Source of the DNA: a virus
IMG/VR virus record: IMGVR_UViG_3300031718_000007
Location: 1-64,000 of that record
Strand: one strand, 5' to 3'
DNA length: 64,000 bases
The notes beneath the pieces are model-generated. The model was not told the origin of the DNA and ran no database searches. It worked only from the letters and a program-made list of their open reading frames with translations. Numbering within the stretch: the first letter of the stretch is position 1; each line of letters opens with the position of its first letter. The translations under genes and the position numbers were made by a program. Below, one piece after another: positions 17,720-26,993 of this stretch.

Positions 17720-18256
17720 TTAATCGTTCCTGAAGCAGGCCACGCGCTCCTGGCGCCGGCGATTAACGAGCCCTTTGATTACCCGCCCGCCCCCGTGGGA
17801 GAATTTAAGGAAGTCATTGCACGCCCCTGGAAGAAGGTGCCCGTGCGCATCATAAGGGTTTCCGGGGTGTCCGAGCCTACCGGCATTGAGGTCGCGCACG
17901 ACACTGGATCGACAGACGCCAGCAGAGCCGATGTTATACGCCAAGCTAACCAGGGCAGCATGACGATGTGCAGGTAGAGCATCGTAGACCTCCGGTTTGA
18001 TACAGCGCTTCAGCGGCGCATCATACTTCGGTAAATCCTTTGCCAAAATTTGCAAGCATTCCTGTTTGGTGTACGTGCGGTTGAAGTCGATCCCGTCTGC
18101 CGCGGTCGCGCCATAGCAAATAGTCTTGACACCAACACTGTCTCGATAGGGATGCCCATAGTATCCCTCAAACGGTGCGATCATCGTGATCGCGACGGCG
18201 ATCCACGCATACTTGGAACCGTGAGCCTGCAGGTGATTAGCGACACGCTCAAACAT
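17720..18256 (-). CDS. GH24 lysozyme (endolysin)
   Basis: 178 residues. The T4-type triad is visible with exact spacing: Glu30 (PFEG), Asp39 (YRDS), Thr45 (GVKT), as in T4 Glu11/Asp20/Thr26. It cleaves the peptidoglycan glycan strand. Residues 16-28 form a weakly hydrophobic segment, consistent with a signal-arrest-release type that could be exported without a holin. The ATG overlaps the end of the small holin-like frame upstream. Confidence 0.85.
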   Translation of the reverse strand: MFERVANHLQAHGSKYAWIAVAITMIAPFEGYYGHPYRDSVGVKTICYGATAADGIDFNRTYTKQECLQILAKDLPKYDAPLKRCIKPEVYDALPAHRHAALVSLAYNIGSAGVCRSSVVRDLNAGRLGHPGNPYDAHGHLLPGACNDFLKFSHGGGRVIKGLVNRRRQERVACFRND

Positions 18257-18413
18257 CAGGTATCCCTTTCTGGTGCGTCACGCGAGCGATCATGATCAAC
18301 ACAGAGCCGACCATACAAAGCGCCAGCATCACGAACGGCGACAGCATCGACTGGAACGCCGGGAGCGCGACCCAGGCACCAGAGAGCAACGCTACGCAGA
18401 ACGCGATACGCAT
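18249..18413 (-). CDS. Holin-like two-helix protein
   Basis: 54 residues from ATG (MRIAF...) with two hydrophobic helices, ending 8 bp inside the lysozyme gene. The frame stays open upstream to the preceding gene's stop and reads RLDRDARYWHQLWS before the Met, which looks like the conserved N-terminus of short phage holins, yet contains no ATG, GTG or TTG. The true start is therefore unclear; a -1 frameshift from the preceding gene is one explanation. The ATG used here has GGAG too close to be ideal. Confidence 0.5.
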   Translation of the reverse strand: MRIAFCVALLSGAWVALPAFQSMLSPFVMLALCMVGSVLIMIARVTHQKGIPDV

Positions 18414-18475
18414 ACTCCATAGCTGATGCCAATACCGCGCGTCCCGGTCAAGCCGAGCCGCGATCCACCGTTTGA

Positions 18476-18748
18476 TTACGCCCCCGTCGGGCCGGTAGCG
18501 CCCGTAGGAGCGGCCGAAGGGACTGCCGGCTGGGACGCCAGATAAGCCTCGTAGTCCGCCTTGAATTGTGCCCAGTTGGTGCGCTTAGCCGCAAGGGTAG
18601 CGCTCGCCGCGGCTTGCGTGGCCTTCAGCTTCGCCGCGGCGATATCCGCGTTGGCCTTTTGCTGGATCGCTGCGATCTCCGCATCCACGCTGGACGCAGC
18701 GCTCGAAGCGAACGGCAGAAGGGCCTTGAAAAACGATCCGATGGACAT
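18476..18748 (-). CDS. Ala-rich coiled protein with short Gly-Pro-Thr tail
   Basis: 90 residues: a hydrophobic N-terminus (SIGSFFKALLPF), an Ala/Lys helix (about 22-60), and a C-terminus ending [10 protein letters not shown], a mini collagen-like segment. GGAGAG lies 6 nt before ATG 18748. It follows the large fibre gene and precedes the holin-like frame. A run of five G near its stop could permit slippage. Function unknown. Confidence 0.55.
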   Translation of the reverse strand: MSIGSFFKALLPFASSAASSVDAEIAAIQQKANADIAAAKLKATQAAASATLAAKRTNWAQFKADYEAYLASQPAVPSAAPTGATGPTGA

Positions 18749-18797
18749 GGTGAACTCTCCTGTTCGTAGCCAGTCTACAGGCCACGCAGTAAAGAAA

Positions 18798-20336
18798 TTA
18801 TGCAATGCGCCAGATGTTAAGCCAAGTCAATTGCGCGGCACCGCTATCTTGGATTGTGGTATTATGCTCAAACTGACAGAATAGTTCTACAAAGTCTCCC
18901 GCGATCAGATTGAGCAGCCCGTGGATCGGACCGGTTCCTTCGGTCGCATCATCGGTTGCGAAACCACCGCCGTAAACACCGGCCCCGTTCACATAAATAA
19001 AAGCATAAGCATAGTTTCCCGCGACAAGAGACCCCCCTGTCGCGCGGACATTCGCAACCACGGCATAGATACCAGAATTCGAGACCGTAATTTTTCCGCT
19101 CGCAAAGGTCAGGCCACTGCCGATAAATTTCGACAAGTTCAATGGGACTTTCGAGATCGTGGTGGCAGTATACCCAGTTGTCCCAGTCAAATAAAATGCG
19201 CCATAACAACCAAAGCCTGACCCCTGTGCGCCTGTACTGCCGGTAGGTCCCGTCGCACCCGTCGGCCCAGTAGAACCGGTCGGACCCGTCGGCCCCGAGA
19301 CGCCCGTAGGGCCAGTCGGCCCAAGCTGACCGAACGAAATATAGCACAGATCGCCGACGGTGAAAGTTCCGAAAGCATAAAGCGGCGTGATGTTCAGCGT
19401 TTCCCACTGTGAGTTCGGCGATTGCGAGCTAGCCGTAAAGCTAAACAACGCGTTGTTCACAGTGTCGACGATATTGACAATGATCGGGCCGTTCAGCAGC
19501 GGCGTGGAGAATACGTTTCCAATGCTCTGGGCAAACGCGTCAGTGAACGCAACCATCACATGCGCGGCAGACGCGAGAGACGCGTTATCAGCAGCGAAAT
19601 TGCCGGCGCCAGGGTTGCTCCCACTGGCTAGATGCGACGCAAACAAGAACGGATATCCAAGCCCGATGCCTGCTGACCCCGTTGGCCCGGTGTTACCGGT
19701 TGGGCCGGTCACTGTGCTCGCAGCGCCTACTGATCCCGTAGGACCGGTAGCGCCGGTCAACCCAACCGAGCCAGTCGGCCCGGTAGGACCAGTAAACCCC
19801 ACAGCACCAGCAGGGCCTTGCGTTCCCGTAGGGCCGGTGTTACCGGTGTAACCGGTAACACCGGTAGCTCCCACACCCGTTGGGCCGGTAGGGCCGCCAG
19901 CGGGGCCAGTCGGGCCAAGTGGCCCAGTAGCACCCGTCGTAGATGCAAAACCATCCGATCCAGTAGCGCCAGTCGGGCCGATGATCAACGGCACGGGGTT
20001 GGGCAAGTTGGTTTGAACACTCGGGCTCTGAATTTTGAAGATGATCGTGTAGTTCAGCGTCTCCCCGCGCGAGGTCTGCACCTGCAGGGAGATCGTGAAC
20101 ACTTCGAACGCCGTGTTAGCCGTCACGAAAAACTGGACGATTTGTTGGTCATCAGGCAGGAGCGCCGGGCTAGTCGCCGTGGAGACCTGACTGGTCGAAC
20201 TGGCCGTGGCGCTCGTGAGAATATTATGCTCGCCTAGATAGTCCCGGAAGTGCGCAAGCACGCGGATAGTGTCGCCAGCAACGATCGCGTGCTCGCCCAG
20301 ATCACCGTCAGCGCTCTGAACGTTTAACTCAATCAT
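18798..20336 (-). CDS. Collagen-like fibre with C1q/TNF-like head
   Basis: 512 residues. N-terminal beta-domain (about 1-118, paralogous to the next gene), a Gly-Pro-Thr/Gly-x-Thr collagen-like rod (about 119-225), a beta-rich middle domain, a second short rod (about 340-372), then a C-terminal domain with [31 protein letters not shown] and LTWLNIWRI, the hydrophobic pattern of a trimeric C1q-like jelly roll. This is the layout of receptor-binding filaments and of Bacillus BclA. It probably trimerises on the virion and contacts the host. The start overlaps the upstream paralogue's stop by 4 bp. Confidence 0.8.
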   Translation of the reverse strand: MIELNVQSADGDLGEHAIVAGDTIRVLAHFRDYLGEHNILTSATASSTSQVSTATSPALLPDDQQIVQFFVTANTAFEVFTISLQVQTSRGETLNYTIIFKIQSPSVQTNLPNPVPLIIGPTGATGSDGFASTTGATGPLGPTGPAGGPTGPTGVGATGVTGYTGNTGPTGTQGPAGAVGFTGPTGPTGSVGLTGATGPTGSVGAASTVTGPTGNTGPTGSAGIGLGYPFLFASHLASGSNPGAGNFAADNASLASAAHVMVAFTDAFAQSIGNVFSTPLLNGPIIVNIVDTVNNALFSFTASSQSPNSQWETLNITPLYAFGTFTVGDLCYISFGQLGPTGPTGVSGPTGPTGSTGPTGATGPTGSTGAQGSGFGCYGAFYLTGTTGYTATTISKVPLNLSKFIGSGLTFASGKITVSNSGIYAVVANVRATGGSLVAGNYAYAFIYVNGAGVYGGGFATDDATEGTGPIHGLLNLIAGDFVELFCQFEHNTTIQDSGAAQLTWLNIWRIA

Positions 20337-20911
20337 GTCGCCTGAACCTGTGAAGTGAGCACGCCGTTCGTGAAAGTCATCGAGCCCGCGGCGCCGGCCG
20401 AAGTCAGCTTCGCCGTGGTGACGGTGACTGTGAGACCCGCTGCAGCGGCGCCAGTGGGGCCCGTGATGCCCGTCGGGCCCGTCGGACCCGCGCTCGGACC
20501 TGTAACGCCAGTCGGGCCGGTCGGCCCAGAAGCCGGGCCAGTAGCGCCGGTCGGACCGATGATCAGCGCTTGCGGGTTCGGCGTGATGGTCTCAGTGACC
20601 GGCGCGTCGACGTGAAAGATCAGCGTCCAGTTCGTGGTCTGGCCGGTGCTGTCGGTGACGTTGAACGCCGCAGTGAAGACCTCGAACGCATTATTCGACG
20701 TGATAAAGAACGTGAAACTCTTATAATCGTCCCAGAGCACCGGCACGGAAACCGTGGAGATCGAAGACGTTACAGACGCTGTAACGCCCGTGAGGACGTT
20801 CCGCCCGAGCACGCCTTCGAAGCGAACCCGATACTCACGCTTATCCCCGCCGACGATGTTCAGGTCACCGAGGTAGCCTGTATCCAGGTTGAATGCTTCG
20901 ATCTCGCGCAT
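20333..20911 (-). CDS. Collagen-like virion protein (short paralogue)
   Basis: 192 residues: an N-terminal beta-domain sharing NAFEVFT and [10 protein letters not shown] with its downstream neighbour, a short collagen-like rod (about 118-157) and a small C-terminal beta segment. It appears to come from duplication of the neighbour's N-terminal half. A perfect-armed dispersed inverted repeat encodes VTASVT in the N-domain. Confidence 0.7.
   Translation of the reverse strand: MREIEAFNLDTGYLGDLNIVGGDKREYRVRFEGVLGRNVLTGVTASVTSSISTVSVPVLWDDYKSFTFFITSNNAFEVFTAAFNVTDSTGQTTNWTLIFHVDAPVTETITPNPQALIIGPTGATGPASGPTGPTGVTGPSAGPTGPTGITGPTGAAAAGLTVTVTTAKLTSAGAAGSMTFTNGVLTSQVQAT
20769..20785. repeat. Dispersed inverted repeat, copy 6
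   Basis: GTTACAGACGCTGTAAC, both arms perfect. Encodes VTASVT in the folded N-domain of the short collagen-like protein, so it is not limited to linkers. Confidence 0.8.
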
Positions 20912-20912
20912 G

Positions 20913-21653
20913 TTAAAATCCTACCAGTGCGACTTGCGCTCGTTGACCAAGAGCGGCGGTACTATCACCCGTAACTGCAAACAGGATCATAACGCAATCG
21001 GGGTTCGGGTTTGTATCGCCCATCAGTTTAGTAACGTTCGATTGTGACGAACTAACGATTAAAGTGGCCATTGAGACCTCGTTATCCCATACAGCCGGAG
21101 AATGATCATTGATCGTAACTTGAGACGTAAATCCACTTGAAATAGCAGGGGACCCTCCACTATTACTTGCAACACACCATTCCACCAGCACGTTATCTGC
21201 AAGCGTCGTTGAAAATGTGATAGCACATTGAGTGTTCGTGTTGGCCTTCAAATCGACCGCCGGCAAACTTGTGTTCGGGTCAATGAACGGAGGCACGCTA
21301 TTTGGTGAGCCGCTTATTGCCAAAAAACATACAGTGCCGCCATCGGTTGCATGACTGTAGTTAACCGTGACAACCTCAGTCGTTAACTGAGTAAGCGGAA
21401 ACGCCTGCCAAATTTCAACATCCATCAAGGCAGTAAATTGCCCGGACATAGACTGCTGGGTAGAAAACAATTTGGTCCAGGTCGCGTGCGAAGACGTAAC
21501 AGAAGTCACATTTGGGGCAGCCGAGACCGAGTTTTGTTCGGCACTGATGATCAGATAACATACGCGGTTGGTGCCGCTCGTGTTAACCGTAATCGTCCCC
21601 GATGATGCACCGTTAATGCTAGCGCTTGTCGCATTTTCAACTGCGAGGGCCAT
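20913..21653 (-). CDS. Beta-rich tail or fibre protein
   Basis: 246 residues, Ser/Thr/Val-rich, with alternating hydrophobic beta strands throughout and no collagen triplets. Its DNA is more AT-rich than its neighbours. It sits between two collagen-like genes and probably forms part of the same fibre or decoration assembly. Family not recognised. Confidence 0.6.
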   Translation of the reverse strand: MALAVENATSASINGASSGTITVNTSGTNRVCYLIISAEQNSVSAAPNVTSVTSSHATWTKLFSTQQSMSGQFTALMDVEIWQAFPLTQLTTEVVTVNYSHATDGGTVCFLAISGSPNSVPPFIDPNTSLPAVDLKANTNTQCAITFSTTLADNVLVEWCVASNSGGSPAISSGFTSQVTINDHSPAVWDNEVSMATLIVSSSQSNVTKLMGDTNPNPDCVMILFAVTGDSTAALGQRAQVALVGF

Positions 21654-21657
21654 AGAT

Positions 21658-22659
21658 TTAGCTCCGCGTAGTTTTCAGCGTCACGACAACCCGCTGACAA
21701 GTCGCAATGCTCTTAACGTTGAACGCGAGCACACTGCCGGCAGCGATGGATGTATTCCACCCTGACAGCGTACTGTCTTGCATCTTATACGTTGACGAAA
21801 TCGAAGGTGTATCGCTGGCCGTGATGCTGTCGCCGACCACTGGATGCGTCGCGCCCGCATCAAACTGCGCATACGTGCATTTCCAGATATCGACGGTAAT
21901 TGAACCAGTTTGATCAGCCAGCATCGTAACCTGATTGATCGTCATGGCCTCATCGAGAAAGATGTATCCGCGGACACCAGTAGAAATTGTCGAACCACCG
22001 CCGTCAATTATGAAATTGATATCACTGAGAAGCCCCGTACCTGTGGCGCCAGTGGCACCTGTAGCACCCGTAGGGCCAGTCGGGCCTCCGCTCGGGCCGG
22101 TATTACCAGTCGCGCCAGTGTTAGCCGCCGTCCCCGCCGGACCAGTGTTGCCTGTGGGGCCAGTTGGCCCTGGTACTGTGCTCACAGGCCCAGTAGGGCC
22201 AGTCTGCGTGCTCGCGGCGCCAGTCGGTCCAGTGATAGAGTTGCCGGGCGGTCCAGTAAAACCTGTCTGGCCGGTGGGGCCGGTAACGCCAGCGCCAGTC
22301 GGTCCAGTGTTACCTGTCGGGCCGCCGTTTGGGCCAGTATAGCCGGTAGGACCAGTCCCAAGCGGCCCAGTTGGGCCCGTTGCGCCGATACCCGTGGGGC
22401 CGGTGGCGCCGGTGTTTGTGGCGCTGCTCGCCGGCCCAGTGAAGCCAGTCGGGCCAGTGAAGCCGGTGGGGCCAGTTGAGCCAGTGTTGCCGGTCACGCC
22501 GGTCGGTCCTGTGCCGATCGGGCCCGTAGAGCCAGTGAAGCCAGTCGGACCCGTCGGGCCGCCGAATGCTCCGTTCGGGCCGGTCGCACCAGTGGGGCCT
22601 ACTGAAATAACGACGGGGCGCGCGTAGACCGGGCTTGGCCCCTCGACGAAAACGGCCAT
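21658..22659 (-). CDS. Collagen-like fibre with beta-sandwich tip
   Basis: 333 residues: about 25 N-terminal residues, a long near-continuous Gly-Pro-Thr rod (about 24-205), then a C-terminal domain (about 210-333) with [17 protein letters not shown] and [10 protein letters not shown], a beta-sandwich seen at tips of phage fibres. ATG 22659 is preferred to GTG 22671 because GGAGGG lies just upstream. Thr in the rod is a plausible glycosylation site, by analogy with BclA. Confidence 0.75.
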   Translation of the reverse strand: MAVFVEGPSPVYARPVVISVGPTGATGPNGAFGGPTGPTGFTGSTGPIGTGPTGVTGNTGSTGPTGFTGPTGFTGPASSATNTGATGPTGIGATGPTGPLGTGPTGYTGPNGGPTGNTGPTGAGVTGPTGQTGFTGPPGNSITGPTGAASTQTGPTGPVSTVPGPTGPTGNTGPAGTAANTGATGNTGPSGGPTGPTGATGATGATGTGLLSDINFIIDGGGSTISTGVRGYIFLDEAMTINQVTMLADQTGSITVDIWKCTYAQFDAGATHPVVGDSITASDTPSISSTYKMQDSTLSGWNTSIAAGSVLAFNVKSIATCQRVVVTLKTTRS

Positions 22660-22660
22660 G

Positions 22661-23083
22661 TTACCCTCCACTCACGCCGTGCCTAAGCACGAACGTGCCG
22701 CCCATCAACACTGTGCGAATGGGTGGCGTTGAATTGTCATATTGCACTAAGTCGTACACGTATTCTCCCGGCACGAGAACGGCGGTCACCGCCGTTTCAG
22801 GGACGTTCATATGAAAGATGCGGTTCACCGGATCGTCAATGATGATCTGGCTGCCTGCGGACGTGAGCGAAAGGAGCGCTGTCGTGTCGTTGCGATTGCG
22901 CTTGATATCCAGACGCAGGTTCGGACCAAGTATCCATGCGGGCCCGGTCGCGCCCGCGGCGCCAGTCGCGCCGGCGCAGCCGCAATCCGTATCAGGCGGA
23001 TCGAGTTGGAACGCATCCTGGAACGTCTCGTTGTCCAGAGTGACGATCTTCACGCGCGCTGCAGCGGGGCCAGGACCGAACAT
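22661..23083 (-). CDS. Small tail protein with one collagen-like turn
   Basis: 140 residues. A short [12 protein letters not shown] segment follows a Cys-containing N-terminus, then a beta-domain with [18 protein letters not shown] and [16 protein letters not shown], a pattern found in small phage tail proteins next to fibres. It starts in a TAATG overlap with the connector gene. Likely a fibre adaptor. Confidence 0.65.
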   Translation of the reverse strand: MFGPGPAAARVKIVTLDNETFQDAFQLDPPDTDCGCAGATGAAGATGPAWILGPNLRLDIKRNRNDTTALLSLTSAGSQIIIDDPVNRIFHMNVPETAVTAVLVPGEYVYDLVQYDNSTPPIRTVLMGGTFVLRHGVSGG

Positions 23084-23775
23084 TAGAACCTCGTGGGGGG
23101 CGGGAAATAGCTCACCATTCCAGCCCGCTGAGTACGGCTCTCCCAGCCGCCAGGGAACCGCCATGTCTGCGCTCCGAAAGCGTTCTCGCGCGCGGCGGCG
23201 GTGCGTGCAATCTGTATACCTTGCCGGAACCGTTTCAGATGGTACGCGGCATTCGTTTGGTTCGAGTAACTTTTCCCGGGCTGCTCCATCAAGTTGCCGA
23301 GCACGCCATCCAGGATATCGGGGTAATATTCTTGCAGGACCCAGTGCGGCGCGATTGGCCAGCCATCTTTGTTCACATGCTTGACGGTCTCGGCGACGTA
23401 CACGAGCCACGGGTTTGTAGCGCTGAGCGGCGCCGGCGTGGGTGGATTTGTCGTCACTGGCTGCACGGAGGAAGTCTGTATGTTGCAGCGGACGTGTAGC
23501 TCACCGAAATGCGGCATGAAGGCCGGCACGCCGAGGCGCCAGCCGTCCCAGACACCAAGCAGCGTGATCGGCTGACCGCCATCGCGCGTGAGAATTTTGT
23601 ACTCCTGCACCCCGACCGTCACGAGCAAGTGGATATGCTCGCGCCAGGACAGGCTGTCGCGGAAGAACTCTGTCAACACGCTGCGCAGCGCGATCTGCAG
23701 CGCGCCCTCGGACACGCCGGTCGTGCGGGTCTGAACCTCATCCATCAGTCGCTGCAGATCAGGTTTTTCGAGCAT
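23083..23775 (-). CDS. Head-tail connector / tail tubular A-like protein
   Basis: 230 residues, starting with an amphipathic helix (MLEKPDLQRLMDEVQTR), then a mixed core and a C-terminal part with PGKSYSNQTNAAYHLKRFRQGI. Length, position after the DUF6682-like adaptor and before tail proteins fit the tail tubular A/adaptor role. Family assignment rests mainly on context. Confidence 0.55.
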   Translation of the reverse strand: MLEKPDLQRLMDEVQTRTTGVSEGALQIALRSVLTEFFRDSLSWREHIHLLVTVGVQEYKILTRDGGQPITLLGVWDGWRLGVPAFMPHFGELHVRCNIQTSSVQPVTTNPPTPAPLSATNPWLVYVAETVKHVNKDGWPIAPHWVLQEYYPDILDGVLGNLMEQPGKSYSNQTNAAYHLKRFRQGIQIARTAAARENAFGAQTWRFPGGWESRTQRAGMVSYFPPPTRF

Positions 23776-23778
23776 GGC

Positions 23779-24192
23779 TTACCTCTGCGCGCTGCCGGGG
23801 CCGGGCGTCCCGCCGTGAACCGGCGGCGTCTGCACGCCAGTCAGAACAGCCTGAAAACTAGCCATGTACGTCGCGGCGCGCTCGTCGTTCACGTCTTCCT
23901 GATCCTGCTCATAGACCTGCCAGACGATGCCATGCACGAAGCCGAGCCGGAACTGCCGTTCGATTGGCACATAGGCGCCTTCGCTGTCGGCGGTGAAGTG
24001 CGGTACATGGCCGTGGGTCCGGACAAAAAAGTCCGCGCGCAAGCGTTTCGCCTCGCCGAGCGCGTTGTTCAGCGCGTCCACGATCGCCTCGTCCGTGTAA
24101 CGGAACGGAGCCCGCTTGTCCTGCAGGAGACGCCGGGCGGCGCTCACGTAATCTTCGACGGTATCGAGGTCATCTGACATGGCAGCGCTCAT
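23779..24192 (-). CDS. DUF6682-like head-tail adaptor
   Basis: 137 residues with DLDTVEDYVSAARRLLQD, YTDEAIVDALNNALGEAKRLR and DFF, the helical pattern of the phage adaptor family DUF6682. It probably forms the ring below the portal. ATG at 24180 is an alternative start. It lies just after the HNH gene in transcription order. Confidence 0.7.
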   Translation of the reverse strand: MSAAMSDDLDTVEDYVSAARRLLQDKRAPFRYTDEAIVDALNNALGEAKRLRADFFVRTHGHVPHFTADSEGAYVPIERQFRLGFVHGIVWQVYEQDQEDVNDERAATYMASFQAVLTGVQTPPVHGGTPGPGSAQR

Positions 24193-24234
24193 GCGGCGAA
24201 TAGGGTATTTATTAGCCAGTTCGTTAAGGATAGG

Positions 24235-24570
24235 TCAACGCGCGTACCGCGCAACGGCAGCCAATTCAGCGGGAGACGCGTCTGACTTAATACGATTTGC
24301 TCGATGGGATATAACGAAAACGTTTCCGCGCACGTAACCGCGTGTATTATCCTTTCGATCTAGGGTCGGACTATTGCTTCTGGTACGACCATCAGAGGCA
24401 TAATCAAGAACCATTCCTAGGACGGGACACACTGATGGCCAAACAAGATCAGTCTCTGTCAAATTAAATGGTAACCCCTTCCGTTTTGCCTTCGCTTTAG
24501 CATTAGTCAACATCGTAGTACGTGGATGCCCACGCCGGTATCGTCGTTGCCATGCTGCCTTGGAACGCAT
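24235..24570 (-). CDS. HNH homing-type endonuclease
   Basis: 111 residues with CPVLGMVLDY, SPTLDRKD, GYVRGNVFVISHRANRIKSD: the small phage HNH fold. It cuts DNA and may be a free-standing homing gene, being wedged between the capsid and adaptor genes. The first His of the motif is not obvious, so activity is uncertain. The start follows a hairpin at 24575-24595; an upstream in-frame start (24615) would overlap it. Confidence 0.7.
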   Translation of the reverse strand: MRSKAAWQRRYRRGHPRTTMLTNAKAKAKRKGLPFNLTETDLVWPSVCPVLGMVLDYASDGRTRSNSPTLDRKDNTRGYVRGNVFVISHRANRIKSDASPAELAAVARYAR

Positions 24571-24574
24571 AATG

Positions 24575-24595
24575 GCGGGGAGGTTATCCCCGCCA
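24575..24595 (-). terminator. GC hairpin after the capsid gene
   Basis: GGCGGGGA and its complement form an 8-bp stem around a short loop, just downstream of the major capsid gene and touching the HNH start. No T run follows, so it may be a partial terminator or an mRNA stabiliser that raises capsid yield relative to distal genes. Confidence 0.5.
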
Positions 24596-24620
24596 TTAGT
24601 AACTTGCAACACCAACCCTA

Positions 24621-25631
24621 TTAGCTGGCGGGTGTCACTTGCGCTTGCACGAGAGCCCGGCCATCGACCACTTGGTAGCCGTAGACCTGCAGGCCGCGCA
24701 GGATTTGGCCGAAAGTCAACTCAGACCGCAGGGTCTCGACCTTGCTGATCTGGCTCGCGAACGTCAGTCCGTGAGCATGGCCTGCGTAGATCGGCCATTC
24801 GCCGGCATTGAAGTGGGTGCTGTCGGAGCCGTTGTTCGGCAGCAGGTTCGAAATATAGATCGTGAACCGATCCACCATTCCGAGACGCCCGTTGCGGAGC
24901 ATCGACACGCTGTCGCCAGACAGATAGGCCTGACGGAGTTCCGACTGCTTGATCATGCGGCCGGCCCACGCCGGAAGCACGACCCAGCGCCCTACCTCGG
25001 GAATGTTCTGCTCGTCGAGGACCTGCCCCATGCGGAGCAGAACGTCGAGCAGTTCAAGCTGGCCGACACCGGGGTTCCGGCCGACCACCGCCAGGGGAGT
25101 ACCCTGGACGCCGAGGTTCAGCGAGCCGCTGATGGCACCGGCAGCGACGCCCTGGTTCTGGGCGACCATCTGGCCATAGATGCCGTCGAGCACGTCGCTG
25201 TCGACTGCGATCTTCATCTGCTGGGCAGCATCGTCCGACCACATGGAGAGGACGTTGAGGTCAGACTGGACCTCCATCACGTCATCCAGCACGACGGAGA
25301 AATACTTGCCGTTGCCGATATAGAGTTCTACGGTCCCACCCGTCGGACGGTCGAGGCCCAGGAGGCCGTCGGCGTCGTAGTTGTGGATCGTGATCGTGGG
25401 CTTCGTGCGGATTTTCACACGATCGCCTTTATTCTTGATCTCGCCCTCGTAGTCCGTGTTGCTGATCGCAGCAAGGACCGTCGAGGCGTAGAACTTCTCA
25501 ACCAACTTGCCGGACCAGATTTCCGGGATGAACCCGGTGGCCTGCAGGTTGTTGCCCGAGCTACCGGTGGGGTAGATCGGGGGCGTTGAGCCGGACGTTG
25601 CGCCCGGAAATGCGCCGCTCGGGATAGGCAT
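24621..25631 (-). CDS. Major capsid protein
   Basis: 336 residues. IPEIWSGKLVEKFYASTVL near the N-terminus, KGDRVKIRTKPTITIHNYDADG, and the C-terminal HAHGLTFASQISKVETLRS match coat proteins of the P22-gp5/HK97-fold kind. It forms the icosahedral shell. Preceded by the scaffold gene and GAGGGAC before ATG. No protease-type delta domain is apparent. Confidence 0.85.
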   Translation of the reverse strand: MPIPSGAFPGATSGSTPPIYPTGSSGNNLQATGFIPEIWSGKLVEKFYASTVLAAISNTDYEGEIKNKGDRVKIRTKPTITIHNYDADGLLGLDRPTGGTVELYIGNGKYFSVVLDDVMEVQSDLNVLSMWSDDAAQQMKIAVDSDVLDGIYGQMVAQNQGVAAGAISGSLNLGVQGTPLAVVGRNPGVGQLELLDVLLRMGQVLDEQNIPEVGRWVVLPAWAGRMIKQSELRQAYLSGDSVSMLRNGRLGMVDRFTIYISNLLPNNGSDSTHFNAGEWPIYAGHAHGLTFASQISKVETLRSELTFGQILRGLQVYGYQVVDGRALVQAQVTPAS

Positions 25632-25676
25632 GGCAGTCCCTCAGTTTAGGGGCTGCCACCATTGGCGTGCCCCTGG

Positions 25677-26720
25677 TTAACGAATGCGCCCTTCTCGCTG
25701 TGCTTCGAAGATGCGTGCCTCATCCGCTTTTCGGGCATCGGGCCGTCCGTAGTAGGACGCCTGACCTTCGGGCGAATAAAACCAGCGAATATCTGCGCGG
25801 GTGAAAACAGGTTTTGCATCGGTCGGCGCGGTATCCCCGCCGGGATGCGGTCTGCCAGGGGTTGACAGGGCTGCCAGGGGGACCGCGGCGTTCCCGGGAG
25901 CCGGAGGCTGCAGGGAAGGCTCTGGGCCGGGCATCTGACCCGTAGCTTGTTCGTCAGTGACGAACCCTTTGAAGAACGCCAGGACCCGAGGCGCATCACC
26001 GCGTCGGAAGGCGTCCATGAGCAATGCACTCCTTACACCACCCGAGTAAACATCACGTAAAGCACTCCACGCCTTGAAGCGTGGGCTCGCGTTTATAGCC
26101 CGCCAATCGGGGATTTCTGCATCGAGCAGCGCGTAGACGGAGTTCACCGTGGTCTGCTGAACTTGCTGGCCAAGGCGGCTCGTGCGTTGCTCAAGAGGCG
26201 TGACGGCCTGCGCCACAACGCCGCGGGCGACACGCTCGGCAAGACCGATCAGGTCTTCGCCAAACGTCTTGCGATCTTCCTCGGTGATAGTCGGGACGGG
26301 CTGTGGCGGCTGCGGCGGCTGCGGCGGCTGCGCGCGAAGGCGCTGTTGCAGTTCGTCGCCCATAGCGCTGATCTGCCCCTGCAAGTCGCCAATCGTCTGG
26401 ACGCTCTGGTCGTAACGTCCCTTCATGGCATTGAAACGGGCTTCCCAGTCGATAGGCTTGGGCTCGGCTGCGGCCGGCGCGGGCGGCGTTACAGGCGCTG
26501 TAACGGGCTGCGGCGCGGGCTCAGTGGGCTGCGGCTGCGGCTGTGGCTGCGGCACAGGCTCAGCGACCGGCGGCATGAAAGCGGGGGGTGCTGCGGGCGC
26601 AGACGCCGGCGCGGGAGCGTCGTAGGCCTGCGCATGAATGGCTTCGGAGCGCGCCGCGGCGGCAAGGACGGCCGGCGGCAGGGTGACATTCGGGTCGACG
26701 GGAGGATGGTTCTGGGGCAT
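25677..26720 (-). CDS. Scaffolding-like protein
   Basis: 347 residues: a Pro/Ala/Gln-rich N-terminal third with PQPQPQPQ runs, a coiled-coil core (about 93-215), and a Pro-rich tail ending in a charged helix. Position directly upstream of the capsid gene and composition are those of capsid scaffolds. A dispersed inverted repeat encodes VTAPVT at about residue 73. Confidence 0.75.
   Translation of the reverse strand: MPQNHPPVDPNVTLPPAVLAAAARSEAIHAQAYDAPAPASAPAAPPAFMPPVAEPVPQPQPQPQPTEPAPQPVTAPVTPPAPAAAEPKPIDWEARFNAMKGRYDQSVQTIGDLQGQISAMGDELQQRLRAQPPQPPQPPQPVPTITEEDRKTFGEDLIGLAERVARGVVAQAVTPLEQRTSRLGQQVQQTTVNSVYALLDAEIPDWRAINASPRFKAWSALRDVYSGGVRSALLMDAFRRGDAPRVLAFFKGFVTDEQATGQMPGPEPSLQPPAPGNAAVPLAALSTPGRPHPGGDTAPTDAKPVFTRADIRWFYSPEGQASYYGRPDARKADEARIFEAQREGRIR
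26488..26504. repeat. Dispersed inverted repeat, copy 7
   Basis: GTTACAGGCGCTGTAAC, both arms perfect, in the Pro-rich linker of the scaffold gene, again encoding VTAPVT. Confidence 0.85.
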
Positions 26721-26744
26721 TTTACTCTCCTTGGCGTCCGTGGC

Positions 26745-26993
26745 TTAATGCGACGGAGGCCGCTGTTGGGTGCGTTCCACGAAGTGGCATTCGCGGAAGG
26801 CTCGAAGAAAAGCCTTTGCCTGTCGGGCTCGGCCTTGCATTTCCAGGATTTGGTCCTGGGGTGCATCCACCATCGCGGTTAAGACTTCGGCCGTGTAAAT
26901 TGCCAAAGCGTTAATCGTATGGGTGAATTCATCAGGGTTGCATTTACGGAGGCGGTTCAGCGCCACCATAAGGGGGTCGGCGTTCGCAGCCAT
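26745..26993 (-). CDS. Small helical head-region protein
   Basis: 82 residues, mostly helical (DPLMVALNRLRKCNPDEF, ILEMQGRARQAKAFLRAFREC). It starts in a TAATG overlap. It precedes the scaffold gene; possibly a small assembly factor. No family assigned. Confidence 0.6.
   Translation of the reverse strand: MAANADPLMVALNRLRKCNPDEFTHTINALAIYTAEVLTAMVDAPQDQILEMQGRARQAKAFLRAFRECHFVERTQQRPPSH

Noticed and set aside
19839-19862. Further inverted repeat GTTACCGGTGTAAC in a collagen-like gene
   Set aside because: It follows from Gly-Val-Thr/Gly-Asn-Thr codons in the rod, lacks the GTTACAG heptamer and the usual centre length.
20500-20520. CTGTAAC half site in the short collagen-like gene, and GTTACAG at 63535
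   Set aside because: Only one arm is present, so they were not counted as copies.
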